Positions 1 to 6,196 of a stretch of DNA of 12,169 nt are shown here, in pieces. The notes under the pieces were generated by a model. That model had not been told where the DNA came from. It saw only the letters and a list, made by a program, of their open reading frames with translations, and did no database searches. Location of the stretch: assembly GCA_045546695.1 (NCBI GenBank), contig JAZQDE010000019.1, positions 1-12,169 of the forward strand, written 5' to 3'. This stretch comes from SIG424 sp045546695 (lineage in GTDB: Bacteria > Bacillota > Clostridia > UBA1212 > UBA1255). Both the position numbers and the translations under genes were made by a program. The first letter of the stretch is position 1, and every line of letters starts with the position of its first letter.

Positions 1-2
1 GA

Positions 3-155
3 TATTTAGAGCCGTTGTCCGCAGTGTTGTTCTCGGTAGCATTCTTGAAAGAAACAATGCTACCGTTACAGATTATAGGTGCAGTTCTTATCATCGGCGG
101 TGCAATGATTGGAGAGTTGGTAAAACCAAAGAGAACAAAAAGCAGTACACAATAA
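3..155 (+). CDS. EamA/DMT-family transporter, C-terminal fragment
   Basis: The window opens inside a gene; reading from base 3 gives about 50 codons to a TAA at 153-155. The peptide begins YLEPLSAVLFSVAFLKE and continues into a hydrophobic glycine-rich helix (IIGAVLIIGGAMIGEL) and a short basic tail (VKPKRTKSSTQ). LEPL near the end of the ninth helix, an acidic residue after FLKE, and a last helix of the IGAxLIIGG type are hallmarks of the second EamA repeat of drug/metabolite transporters. These are inner-membrane proteins of about 300 residues with ten helices, so only the last two helices are visible. The substrate cannot be told from this part. Family assignment is from remembered motifs; the start lies outside the window. 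Confidence 0.8.
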   Translation, partial: YLEPLSAVLFSVAFLKETMLPLQIIGAVLIIGGAMIGELVKPKRTKSSTQ

Positions 156-188
156 TAAACCGAGTGAACAGAAGTTAAATGGCATCTT

Positions 189-249
189 GTGGGAATATAA
201 CCGTTTCCCTAAATCCGACCCCTTGCTAATTCCCATCTAATGAAACGGT
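189..249 (+). other. possible pseudoknot-forming non-coding RNA segment
   Basis: Between the transporter and the ATPase there are two interleaved complementary pairs: TGGGAAT (190-196) with ATTCCCA (229-235), extendable by one G-T pair, and ACCGTTTC (200-207) with GAAACGGT (242-249). The order A-B-A'-B' is that of an H-type pseudoknot, with linkers of about 3, 21 and 6 nt. I recognise no known RNA family or riboswitch here. It could also be chance or the leftover end of a mobile element. The rest of 156-444 holds no ORF I can support. Confidence 0.3.
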
Positions 250-256
250 CGAAAAC

Positions 257-290
257 AAGGTTCGCAGACGAAAATTCATCTGCAAACCTT
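257..290. terminator. hairpin, probable transcription terminator (better on minus strand)
   Basis: AAGGTTCGCAGACGAA (257-272) faces TTCATCTGCAAACCTT (275-290), giving a 16-nt stem around a tiny loop. Read on the plus strand two positions are C/A mismatches; on the minus strand both become G-U pairs and the hairpin is followed by TTGTTTT, so it suits minus-strand transcription better. On the plus strand the tail is only ATAATTTAAT. It may end the transporter transcript in plus and shield it from minus-strand transcription. Confidence 0.5.
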
Positions 291-369
291 ATAATTTAAT
301 ATAAGTGCCTTTTTATGCATAACTTATGACAATTGGGATATAACTTTTTTATATTATATCTATTATCTA

Positions 370-398
370 TTGCTTTTTCCATATAGCTATAGTATAAT
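370..398 (+). promoter_or_regulatory. sigma-A-type promoter of the AAA_14 ATPase gene
   Basis: TTGCTT (370-375) and TATAAT (393-398) are separated by 17 bp, an almost consensus housekeeping promoter, in an AT-rich stretch. It lies about 45 bp upstream of the ATG at 445, with an AGAGGTG ribosome binding site at 433-439 in between. No operator-like repeat is visible over it. Confidence 0.7.
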
Positions 399-444
399 AG
401 ACACAGAAGTTGTGACAAATATGACATAAGCAAGAGGTGTATTT

Positions 445-1719
445 ATGATTAAACGTGACTTTTATCTAAATCGAATCAAGCATAATATGTGGAACGGGGA
501 AATTAAGGTCATCACCGGTATCCGTCGCTGTGGCAAGTCGGTTCTGCTCTTCGAGTTGTTTTATGATTATCTGCTTGAAAGCGGAATTAAGGATGACCAC
601 ATCATTAAAATCGAACTGGATCAGCGCAAGTACTATAAATACAGAAATCCCATTACATTATGCGAACACATAGAGAGGATTGTCCAATTTAAAAAGGATG
701 AAAAGTTTTTTCTCTTTATTGATGAAGTGCAATTCACCCAAAAAGTGGTCGACAAAGAAAACGGCAACATTGAAGTAACCATCTACGATATGCTGAACGA
801 ACTGAAAGCATACAAAAATCTTGATGTATATGTTACCGGTAGTAATTCTAAAGCCCTTTCCAGTGATATTGCCACAGAATTTCGTGGTCGTGCAACCCAA
901 ATCCATGTTTATCCTTTTTGCTTTGAAGAATACTACTCCTTTGTTGGTGGCGATGAGCGCAAGGCATTGGAGCAGTTTATGCTGTACGGCGGCATGCCAC
1001 GTATAATCAGTATGCAGGATGATAAGGACAAGAAAGACTACCTATCCTCTCTCTACAAAGAACTGTATATTAAAGATGTTGTTGAACGAAACAAAATTGA
1101 ACGCGAAGATATACTAAATGATATCCTAGACTTTCTTGCATCTCAGATCAGTTCTTTAACTAATCCAACAAACATCGCAAACGCACTGTCCAGTATGCGA
1201 AACGAAAAGATTGATTCCGGTTTGGTTTCCAGATATGTTAAGCACACAACCGATTCTTTTCTCATTACAATTGCTCGGCGCTACGATGTGAAAGGTAAGA
1301 CTTATTTCAATTATCCAAACAAATATTATTACACAGATATTGGCCTGCGAAATGCAAGGCTAAACTATAGACAATATGATCCCGGTCACATTATGGAAAA
1401 CCTCGTTTATAATGAATTGGTCCGCCGTGGATATTCTGTTGATATAGGCGTTGTATATGACCGCAAAAACGGATCTAATATTCCAAAAGAAATTGATTTT
1501 GTTGTAAACGACGGCGACAAAAAACTCTATATTCAATCTGCATTCCAAATGGACACTTCCACTAAGGAAGACTCCGAACTAAAATCATTGATGCTTACCA
1601 AAGACTTCTTCAAAAAAATTGTTGTGCGTTTGGACATTCCTCATAATTATTATGACGATAACGGTATATTCCACTGTAATCTAATTGATTTTCTCCTTGG
1701 CAAAATTGAATTGTTCTGA
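445..1719 (+). CDS. AAA_14 / DUF4143 family ATPase
   Basis: A complete 424-residue protein of the AAA_14 ATPase plus DUF4143 architecture. Walker A is GIRRCGKS (residues 25-32) and Walker B is FFLFIDEVQ (about 88-96, D93/E94). A sensor-like VYVTGSNS follows at 128-135, then an arginine-rich FRGRA (146-150) and the family motif YGGMPRI (near 180-187). The C-terminal half matches DUF4143, with a short EIDFVV strand that resembles the core of PD-(D/E)XK nuclease folds; the lysine of that motif is not obvious (YIQSAF), so nuclease activity is not supported. It is probably cytosolic, with no signal peptide or membrane segment. The ATG at 445 is preceded by AGAGGTG at good spacing. It stands alone, with its own promoter and terminator. 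Such ATPases are common in many copies in anaerobic gut bacteria and their biological role is unknown; partners in toxin control or DNA-related processes have been suggested but nothing here shows one. Confidence 0.9.
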   Translation: MIKRDFYLNRIKHNMWNGEIKVITGIRRCGKSVLLFELFYDYLLESGIKDDHIIKIELDQRKYYKYRNPITLCEHIERIVQFKKDEKFFLFIDEVQFTQKVVDKENGNIEVTIYDMLNELKAYKNLDVYVTGSNSKALSSDIATEFRGRATQIHVYPFCFEEYYSFVGGDERKALEQFMLYGGMPRIISMQDDKDKKDYLSSLYKELYIKDVVERNKIEREDILNDILDFLASQISSLTNPTNIANALSSMRNEKIDSGLVSRYVKHTTDSFLITIARRYDVKGKTYFNYPNKYYYTDIGLRNARLNYRQYDPGHIMENLVYNELVRRGYSVDIGVVYDRKNGSNIPKEIDFVVNDGDKKLYIQSAFQMDTSTKEDSELKSLMLTKDFFKKIVVRLDIPHNYYDDNGIFHCNLIDFLLGKIELF

Positions 1720-1720
1720 A

Positions 1721-1756
1721 AAAAGCATCTCGGCAATAAAGTCGAGATGCTTTTTA
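1721..1756. terminator. bidirectional intrinsic terminator after the AAA_14 ATPase
   Basis: AAAAGCATCTCG (1721-1732) pairs with CGAGATGCTTTT (1743-1754) around a 10-nt loop, with a T run on the plus strand and A run upstream that gives a T run on the minus strand. It starts right behind the TGA at 1717-1719. Confidence 0.9.
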
Positions 1757-1759
1757 TCA

Positions 1760-1801
1760 GTGCGCCCGGCATGGGCGAAATCTAACGGGTGAATCTCCCG
1801 G
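1760..1801 (+). mobile_element. group IIC intron, 5'-end relic
   Basis: Starting at GTGCG (1760-1764), the sequence closely follows the beginning of domain I of group IIC introns such as those of Bacillus halodurans and Oceanobacillus iheyensis, as I remember them (GUGxGCCCGGCAUGGGUG, then a UCUA stretch, then a GGGUGAGAGUCCC hairpin). Here CGCCC (1763-1767) pairs with GGGCG (1773-1777) around GGCAT, and CGGG (1786-1789) pairs with CCCG (1797-1800). Similarity stops at about 1801; no maturase ORF, domain V or 3' end follows, so the element is nearly all deleted. Its position supports the call: IIC introns insert just behind intrinsic terminator hairpins, and this one begins 3-6 nt after the T run of the terminator at 1721-1756. 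Confidence 0.75.
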
Positions 1802-1840
1802 ATGATGCTTACATTTTCACGTCTGTTTGTCTTTTCACCC

Positions 1841-1869
1841 TTGACAAAAGAAATTACACACGATATAAT
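1841..1869 (+). promoter_or_regulatory. consensus promoter of the GntR regulator
   Basis: A perfect TTGACA (1841-1846) and a perfect TATAAT (1864-1869) are separated by 17 bp. This is the strongest promoter in the window. Transcription should begin around 1876, inside the operator that abuts the -10 box. Confidence 0.9.
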
Positions 1870-1899
1870 CTCACTGTATTAATCAAGTGATACAGTGAG
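1870..1899. promoter_or_regulatory. perfect inverted-repeat operator, probable GntR autoregulation site
   Basis: CTCACTGTAT (1870-1879) and ATACAGTGAG (1890-1899) are perfect complements 10 nt apart. The inner part reads GTAT-N10-ATAC, like the palindromes bound by YtrA-type GntR repressors. It touches the -10 box and covers the transcription start, so a bound repressor would block initiation. Its right arm also supplies the AGTGAGG ribosome binding site of the regulator, so an RNA hairpin formed by the arms could mask translation as well (inference). Confidence 0.75.
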
Positions 1900-1906
1900 G
1901 CGCAAC

Positions 1907-2266
1907 ATGGAGTTCGTTTTTGATAATAATATACCGATATACATACAGCTGTTAGATTATATGAAAATCTATCTTATATCAGGTGTGTTTAAATCCGGTG
2001 AAAAGCTTCCTTCTGTCAGGGAATTTGCAACAACATTTAACGTCAATCCCAATACAATGCAAAAAGCATTGGCGGAGCTCGAAAATATGGATCTGATATA
2101 CACTGAAAGAACTAACGGCAAGTATGTTACCAGGGACGAGACATTGATACAAAAGCTTAAAGATGAATATGCCATTACTCTTGCAAAAAGTTACTTTCAG
2201 GGAATGAAAAGGATAGGTCTGGGTAAGGCTGACTCAATAAGATACCTTGAAGGGATAGAGGAATAA
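1907..2266 (+). CDS. YtrA-subfamily GntR transcriptional regulator
   Basis: A 119-residue protein with an N-terminal GntR winged helix-turn-helix (about residues 8-75): PIYIQLLDYMK, then SGEKLPSVREFA, NVNPNTMQKALAELE (recognition region) and YTERTNGKYVT (wing). Behind it is only a short helical tail of about 45 residues, the mark of the YtrA subfamily, whose members usually repress their own operon with a neighbouring ABC transporter. A GTG at 1895 would add four residues, but the ATG at 1907 is preferred because AGTGAGG (1894-1900) sits 6 nt before it. The stop is 1 nt before the ATG of the ruined ABC gene, the usual operon arrangement. The regulator itself looks intact although its targets downstream are destroyed; it may still regulate itself or other loci. 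Confidence 0.9.
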   Translation: MEFVFDNNIPIYIQLLDYMKIYLISGVFKSGEKLPSVREFATTFNVNPNTMQKALAELENMDLIYTERTNGKYVTRDETLIQKLKDEYAITLAKSYFQGMKRIGLGKADSIRYLEGIEE

Positions 2267-2267
2267 A

Positions 2268-2372
2268 ATGGAACTTTTAGAAATTAAAAATTTAAGCAAG
2301 AAGGCTCTAAAAGGATTTAGATTTAGATGAAAATCAAAGCCTGTCTAAAATGAGCAAGGGCATAAAAGAAAC
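2268..2372 (+). pseudogene. ABC transporter ATP-binding protein remnant (YtrB-like)
   Basis: An ATG one base behind the regulator starts MELLEIKNLSKK, the typical first strand of ABC ATPases encoded with YtrA regulators, and ends in a TGA at 2328-2330 after 20 codons. In the next frame, from about 2311 to 2370, the sequence reads LDLDENQSLSKMSKGIKE. That resembles the region just before and including the ABC signature of this subfamily (a SKMSKGMK-like motif). Walker A, Q-loop, Walker B and H-loop are all absent. The simplest reading is two internal deletions: one of roughly 120 residues between the first strand and the signature region, and one that removed the C-terminal third and joined the gene to the permease end. 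Non-functional. Confidence 0.75.
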
Positions 2373-2630
2373 AACGGCAAGATTGGATTTTCAGTATTAT
2401 ATGCTTTTATCATTTATTTAGTTGCTCAGTCATTGGTACTGGGGCTGGTTTTTGCTTATGGATTGTTTGATCCAACAGTAATGGATTTGTTTAAGACCGG
2501 CACGGTTTATATAGATGTAAATGCTTTTAAAACGCTTGCAATACTTGCCTCCGTGTTATATGTGGCAATCATCTTTGCTATGAGCATAATATGTAAAAAA
2601 ATATTTAGCAAAGGCGTTAATATTGAATAA
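2370..2630 (+). pseudogene. ABC permease, C-terminal remnant
   Basis: In the frame that ends with TAA at 2628-2630, about 86 codons can be read from 2370 without a stop. They begin NNGKIGFSVLYAFIIYLVAQ and contain two membrane helices: roughly FSVLYAFIIYLVAQSLVLGL and, after an amphipathic linker (DLFKTGTVYIDVNAFK), LAILASVLYVAIIFAMSII followed by basic CKKIF. This fits the tail of an ABC-2-type permease partner of YtrA/YtrB systems. There is no credible start codon with a ribosome binding site: the piece is joined in a different frame to the ABC ATPase remnant, with only a TTG at 2433 as a possible start. I read it as the surviving end of a larger permease gene. A short membrane peptide could still be made, but nothing supports a function. 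Confidence 0.7.
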
Positions 2631-2753
2631 AGTGAAAAAGCATGCTCCGCTATTGATTTAATCTCTGTAAATATGGGCACCGAGCCTGGCCATTGAAGAT
2701 CTGAAAGAGATTTATAGGCAGAGGAACGAATGATAATGAGTTATTCTTGCTAA

Positions 2754-2782
2754 TTGATTTTTTTCCCTTTATGTGACATAAT
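2754..2782 (+). promoter_or_regulatory. probable promoter of the alpha-mannosidase gene
   Basis: TTGATT (2754-2759) and CATAAT (2777-2782) are spaced by 17 bp, about 60 bp before the mannosidase ATG. The ribosome binding site is AGGGCGAG (2828-2835). No catabolite-repression (cre) palindrome was recognised nearby. The rest of 2631-2841 holds only a coding-like scrap (2677-2733). Confidence 0.5.
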
Positions 2783-2841
2783 GAAAAAACTGTACTAAAA
2801 TAGGAAACAGACACATATATAATAAATAGGGCGAGATTATT

Positions 2842-5634
2842 ATGTCACTTGAAGATAAGATTATAAACGCAAGAAAATGTGGCGGCGGAGCATGGGCAGA
2901 GCGTATTTATGCAGAGATTGAATACGCGGCGGCTGTTTCTGCTGTAAATGATTGTAAATATGACTCAATAATAGAAAAAGCTATCGGGACTCTGATGACC
3001 GGCGCAAAGGCTGAGGGCGGAGTTGTGACAATGGCTGTTGCAAAGGCAGCAGAGCAGGAGCTTATGCCGGTAGCCGACGAAGCAAAATCGTACAAGGTAC
3101 ATTGCATCTCACATGCACATATTGACATGAACTGGATGTGGGGCTTCCAGGAAACGGCAGCAGTGACAGTGGACACTTTCCGCACAGTACTGGACCTTAT
3201 GAAAGAATACCCCGACCTGACTTTTGGTCAGTCGCAGGCATCTACATACCAGATTATAGAAGAATATGCTCCTGAAATGTTAGGCGAGATCAGACAGCGC
3301 ATCAAAGAAGGCCGCTGGGAAGTCACTGCATCTACTTGGGTAGAGACTGATAAAAATATGCCAAACGGCGAATCTCTTGCGCGCCATATTCTGTATACAA
3401 AACGCTACCTGTCAAAGCTTCTTGACATTCCTGCAGAATCACTCAATCTTGATTTTGAACCTGACACGTTCGGCCACAACATCAGCGTGCCGGAAATATG
3501 TGCCAAAGGCGGCGTAAAATATTATTATCATTGTCGCGGTAACAGCAGCGATGAGTTTGCATACCGCTGGCGTGCCCGCTCAGGCGCAGAAGTACTCGTA
3601 TGGCGCGAGCCGGAATGGTACAATTATGCAATTAATCCCGGAATGTTCCGCAAAGTACCACATCTTTGTGACCGCTACGGAATAAAAACATTTATGTCAC
3701 TGTTTGGCGTCGGTGACCATGGTGGAGGACCGACAAGACGCGATATTGACCGCTTGCTTGCTATCCGCGACTGGCCGATTATGCCGACGCTCGTATTCAG
3801 CACGTACAGCGCATTTTTCACAGAACTGGACGAGTTCCGTGAAAAATTCCCTGTAGTTGAAGGCGAGCTCAATTATATTTTCACAGGCTGCTACACAACG
3901 CAGACAAGAATCAAAATGGCAAACCGTATCGCCGAAGACCGTATGTACGAGTCAGAAATGATCAGCGCTGCCGCAAACACGCTGGCGGGCGGCCCACGTT
4001 ACAACGACAGCTATAAAAAAGCATGGGAAAAGATACTTTTCAACCATTTTCACGATATTCTGCCGGGCTCAGGCGTGATTGACACGCGAGAATACGCACT
4101 CGGACAATTCCAGAACGCAATGGCGGCCATCCAGACGAATGCAAATCTGTCGATGCGCGCTATCGCAACCGCTATCGACACATCGTCAATTCCGGTAGAG
4201 GACACAGAAGAATCTATTTCAGAGGGCGCGGCCGTCGGCTTCGGACTCGACCAGACGAACCATTATCACATGCCACGTGCAGAAAGAGGCCTTGGCAAAA
4301 AACGTATTCTTCACCTCTTTAACAGCACGCAATACGACTTTGACGGTGTGACAGATATTACAGTCTGGGACTGGAATTACGAAGCACATCTTGCTGCTTT
4401 TACTGACACGGACGGCAATGTTGCTGACTCAAGATGCATCGCAGGCGACCGCATATACTGGGACCACCAGTTCAAGACGTTTGCTGTACACGTAAAGGTG
4501 CCGGCGATGGGATACGCTACATACATACTCGACAGAAAAGAAGCTACCTACAGCGTTGTGTGCACCAGCGACCGCACCGACGATTACGATGACAGCGATA
4601 TTGTTATGGAAAATGACAAAATCCGCGCGGTGTTTGACCACTGCACGATGCAGCTTATCTCGCTTGTAGATAAGAAGACCGGTGAAAATATGGTAAGCAG
4701 CCCGTCTGCGACTCTCCGTTATATTCAGGAAAATACAGTTCACGGTGCCACATCGTGGCGCGTGGGAGATGCGATGTTTATTGATAATCTGAACGAGACA
4801 AAAAGCATAATTGTAAGAGAAATAAACCTCGGTCCTGTACGCAAATACGTCAGATATTCGCTGAACTTTGGTCAGCGCTCGGGCATGAATGTATGCGTAA
4901 GCCTCAGCGATGCCAGCTCAATGCTCGACTTTGATATCGACGTTGATTTTCACGAGACATGCGCGCCGGAGGCTATCCCGCAACTTAATTTCGTAGCTCC
5001 CGTAGGTTATGCAGTAGCAAACTACAGATACGACGTTCCTTTCGGAACGATTGACAGACCGGAGATTCTGCACGATGTCCCGGCAAACTCATACGCTGTG
5101 GCAATGCGTGCCGATGGCGGTGAAAAGCCGGCTGTTATGGTCGTTACAGATACAAAATATGGTTTCCGCGGAGCGAAAAACTCTATCGCGGTTACATTGA
5201 TACGCGCCTCACGCGACCCGGATCCATATCCGGAATATGGTAAACATAATTTCCGCATCGGTGTCGGCGTGATTGACGAAGCTACAAACACTGCAAGCAA
5301 TAAAGCGGCGATGCATTTCGTTCACCCGATAGCAGTATGTCCCGCACGCGCAGGCAAAGGCTATCTGCCGATGGACGGACAGCTTCTTAAGGTTGAAGGC
5401 GACGTGCGAATAAGCACGGTGAAAACTGCCGAAGACGTTGACGGCCTGATTGTGAGACTTTCTGATATCAGCGGCAAAGACGGAAAATACAAACTTATTT
5501 TCACGAAAGACATTGCCGGTGCATATGAGACAGACATCAACGAAAATATTATTGCAAAGCTTCCTGTAAATGGCACAGAACTTTGTGCAGACGTAGAAGC
5601 TTACGGAATCAGAACGGTTCTTGTAAAATTTTAA
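2842..5634 (+). CDS. alpha-mannosidase, glycoside hydrolase family 38
   Basis: A 930-residue retaining alpha-mannosidase that releases mannose from glycans, probably from short imported mannosides, since there is no signal peptide. The GH38 catalytic domain starts near residue 85 with the zinc-binding HAHID (91-95), and continues through WVETDKNMPNGESLARH (166-182) to FEPDTFGHN, in which D208 is the expected nucleophile and a zinc ligand. Further conserved sites are GVGDHGGGPTRRD (around D292-H293) and NHFHDILPGSG (from N401). The last 500 residues fit the middle helical domain and the large GH38 beta-sandwich domain. Length is normal for bacterial members. The ATG at 2842 has AGGGCGAG upstream. 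No sugar transporter or other glycosidase adjoins it, so the substrate cannot be read from context. Codon use is richer in G+C than the flanking broken genes. Natural substrate linkage is unresolved. Confidence 0.95.
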   Translation: MSLEDKIINARKCGGGAWAERIYAEIEYAAAVSAVNDCKYDSIIEKAIGTLMTGAKAEGGVVTMAVAKAAEQELMPVADEAKSYKVHCISHAHIDMNWMWGFQETAAVTVDTFRTVLDLMKEYPDLTFGQSQASTYQIIEEYAPEMLGEIRQRIKEGRWEVTASTWVETDKNMPNGESLARHILYTKRYLSKLLDIPAESLNLDFEPDTFGHNISVPEICAKGGVKYYYHCRGNSSDEFAYRWRARSGAEVLVWREPEWYNYAINPGMFRKVPHLCDRYGIKTFMSLFGVGDHGGGPTRRDIDRLLAIRDWPIMPTLVFSTYSAFFTELDEFREKFPVVEGELNYIFTGCYTTQTRIKMANRIAEDRMYESEMISAAANTLAGGPRYNDSYKKAWEKILFNHFHDILPGSGVIDTREYALGQFQNAMAAIQTNANLSMRAIATAIDTSSIPVEDTEESISEGAAVGFGLDQTNHYHMPRAERGLGKKRILHLFNSTQYDFDGVTDITVWDWNYEAHLAAFTDTDGNVADSRCIAGDRIYWDHQFKTFAVHVKVPAMGYATYILDRKEATYSVVCTSDRTDDYDDSDIVMENDKIRAVFDHCTMQLISLVDKKTGENMVSSPSATLRYIQENTVHGATSWRVGDAMFIDNLNETKSIIVREINLGPVRKYVRYSLNFGQRSGMNVCVSLSDASSMLDFDIDVDFHETCAPEAIPQLNFVAPVGYAVANYRYDVPFGTIDRPEILHDVPANSYAVAMRADGGEKPAVMVVTDTKYGFRGAKNSIAVTLIRASRDPDPYPEYGKHNFRIGVGVIDEATNTASNKAAMHFVHPIAVCPARAGKGYLPMDGQLLKVEGDVRISTVKTAEDVDGLIVRLSDISGKDGKYKLIFTKDIAGAYETDINENIIAKLPVNGTELCADVEAYGIRTVLVKF

Positions 5635-5660
5635 CATTAAAAAGTAGAAGGCGTATATAA

Positions 5661-5750
5661 ATGAATAAAGATGCAATGGACTTTGATGTTAATAAAGATT
5701 ACTCAGATGCAGTCAATAACTCATCATTTCAGATTATATTTGATTGTTAA
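5661..5750 (+). CDS. 29-residue ORF behind the mannosidase, unknown
   Basis: An ATG 26 nt after the mannosidase stop, with AGAAGG seven to eight bases upstream, opens a 29-codon acidic ORF (MNKDAMDFDVNKDYSDAVNN, then SSFQIIFDC) ending in TAA at 5748-5750. The good ribosome binding site and start suggest a real translation start, but the peptide matches nothing I know. It may be the first codons of a gene whose remainder was deleted, since the next gene downstream is also truncated. It could alternatively be a short peptide gene cotranscribed with the mannosidase. Confidence 0.35.
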   Translation: MNKDAMDFDVNKDYSDAVNNSSFQIIFDC

Positions 5751-5753
5751 TAG

Positions 5754-5782
5754 TTTTCAAATAAATCACATTTTGATATACT
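5754..5782 (+). promoter_or_regulatory. probable promoter before the metallopeptidase remnant
   Basis: TTTTCA (5754-5759) and TATACT (5777-5782) with 17 bp spacing, about 30 bp before the coding remnant at 5819. The -10 box is good; the -35 box matches four of six bases. Confidence 0.45.
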
Positions 5783-5818
5783 AAAAAGCGAAATTACAGA
5801 AAGTAGGTTGAAATAGCA

Positions 5819-6037
5819 TTGGCAATTGTAGCAATATTGATATGTATATGCGGCCTCGTAGCATTGGTAGTCAGCATCTGGCTCGCAATAAAATATGTTA
5901 AATTCAATCGTAAAGAAAACAGCGCCGGCCTGACAGGTGAGCAGGTAGCAAGAAAAATTCTTGATAAAGAGAATGATCCGGATATGAAGAAACGAATCAG
6001 ACTCTATCCTATTATTACTTCCGAATGTTATTGCTGA
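5819..6037 (+). pseudogene. YugP-type zinc metallopeptidase, truncated N-terminus
   Basis: About 50 residues match the start of the neutral zinc metallopeptidases of the YugP type (PF04298): a single N-terminal membrane helix (AILICICGLVALVVSIWLAI), a basic stretch KYVKFNRKENS, and the family's AGLTGEQVARKILDKEN. After that the sequence drifts (DPDMKKRIRLYPIITSECYC) and stops at 6037. The catalytic part of the usual ~230-residue protein, with its HEVGHA-like zinc motif, is missing entirely, so the gene is broken. The start is unusual: TTG at 5819, or an ATA at 5813 that sits closer to the AGTAGG (5802-5807) and could be a mutated ATG. Its final codon overlaps the -35 box of the leu promoter. 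An anchored 72-residue peptide could still be made, but no function is supported. Confidence 0.65.
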
Positions 6038-6063
6038 CATACCGTTGAGTACAAAAATATCAT
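6034..6063 (+). promoter_or_regulatory. probable promoter of the leuACDB operon
   Basis: CTGACA (6034-6039) and TATCAT (6058-6063), each five of six bases from consensus, are spaced by 18 bp. Transcription from about 6070 would give a leader of roughly 127 nt before leuA. The leader has a near-palindrome (ATTCCTGA-TCAGGGAT, 6123-6138) but no T-box motif, no leader terminator and no leucine-rich leader peptide that I can see. Confidence 0.55.
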
Positions 6064-6196
6064 ATTTATTTGTATGGATTCCTGCAACCTTCAGTTTTTA
6101 TTTCCATCTGAAACACGCTATTATTCCTGATCAGGGATTTGGATTCGTCAGGGCGATAAAACATGCAGAGTTTTTCAAAAGGAGGAGTGATTTCGT

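Noticed and set aside
2677..2733. Coding-like scrap reading APSLAIEDLKEIYRQRNE before a TGA.
   Set aside because: Only 18 codons, no start codon, and a stop just upstream in frame; it may be another gene tail but no family is recognisable.
2907..5576. Several long open frames on the minus strand inside the mannosidase gene.
   Set aside because: They are shadows of a clear GH38 reading frame; none has recognisable motifs or a ribosome binding site.
6074..6130. Possible leucine leader peptide upstream of leuA (MDSCNLQFLFPSETRYYS).
   Set aside because: Only two leucine codons, no ribosome binding site, and no attenuator hairpin with a T run behind it.
6123..6138. Near-palindrome ATTCCTGATCAGGGAT in the leu leader.
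   Set aside because: One imperfect short palindrome without a second copy in the window; not enough to call an operator, so it is only mentioned.
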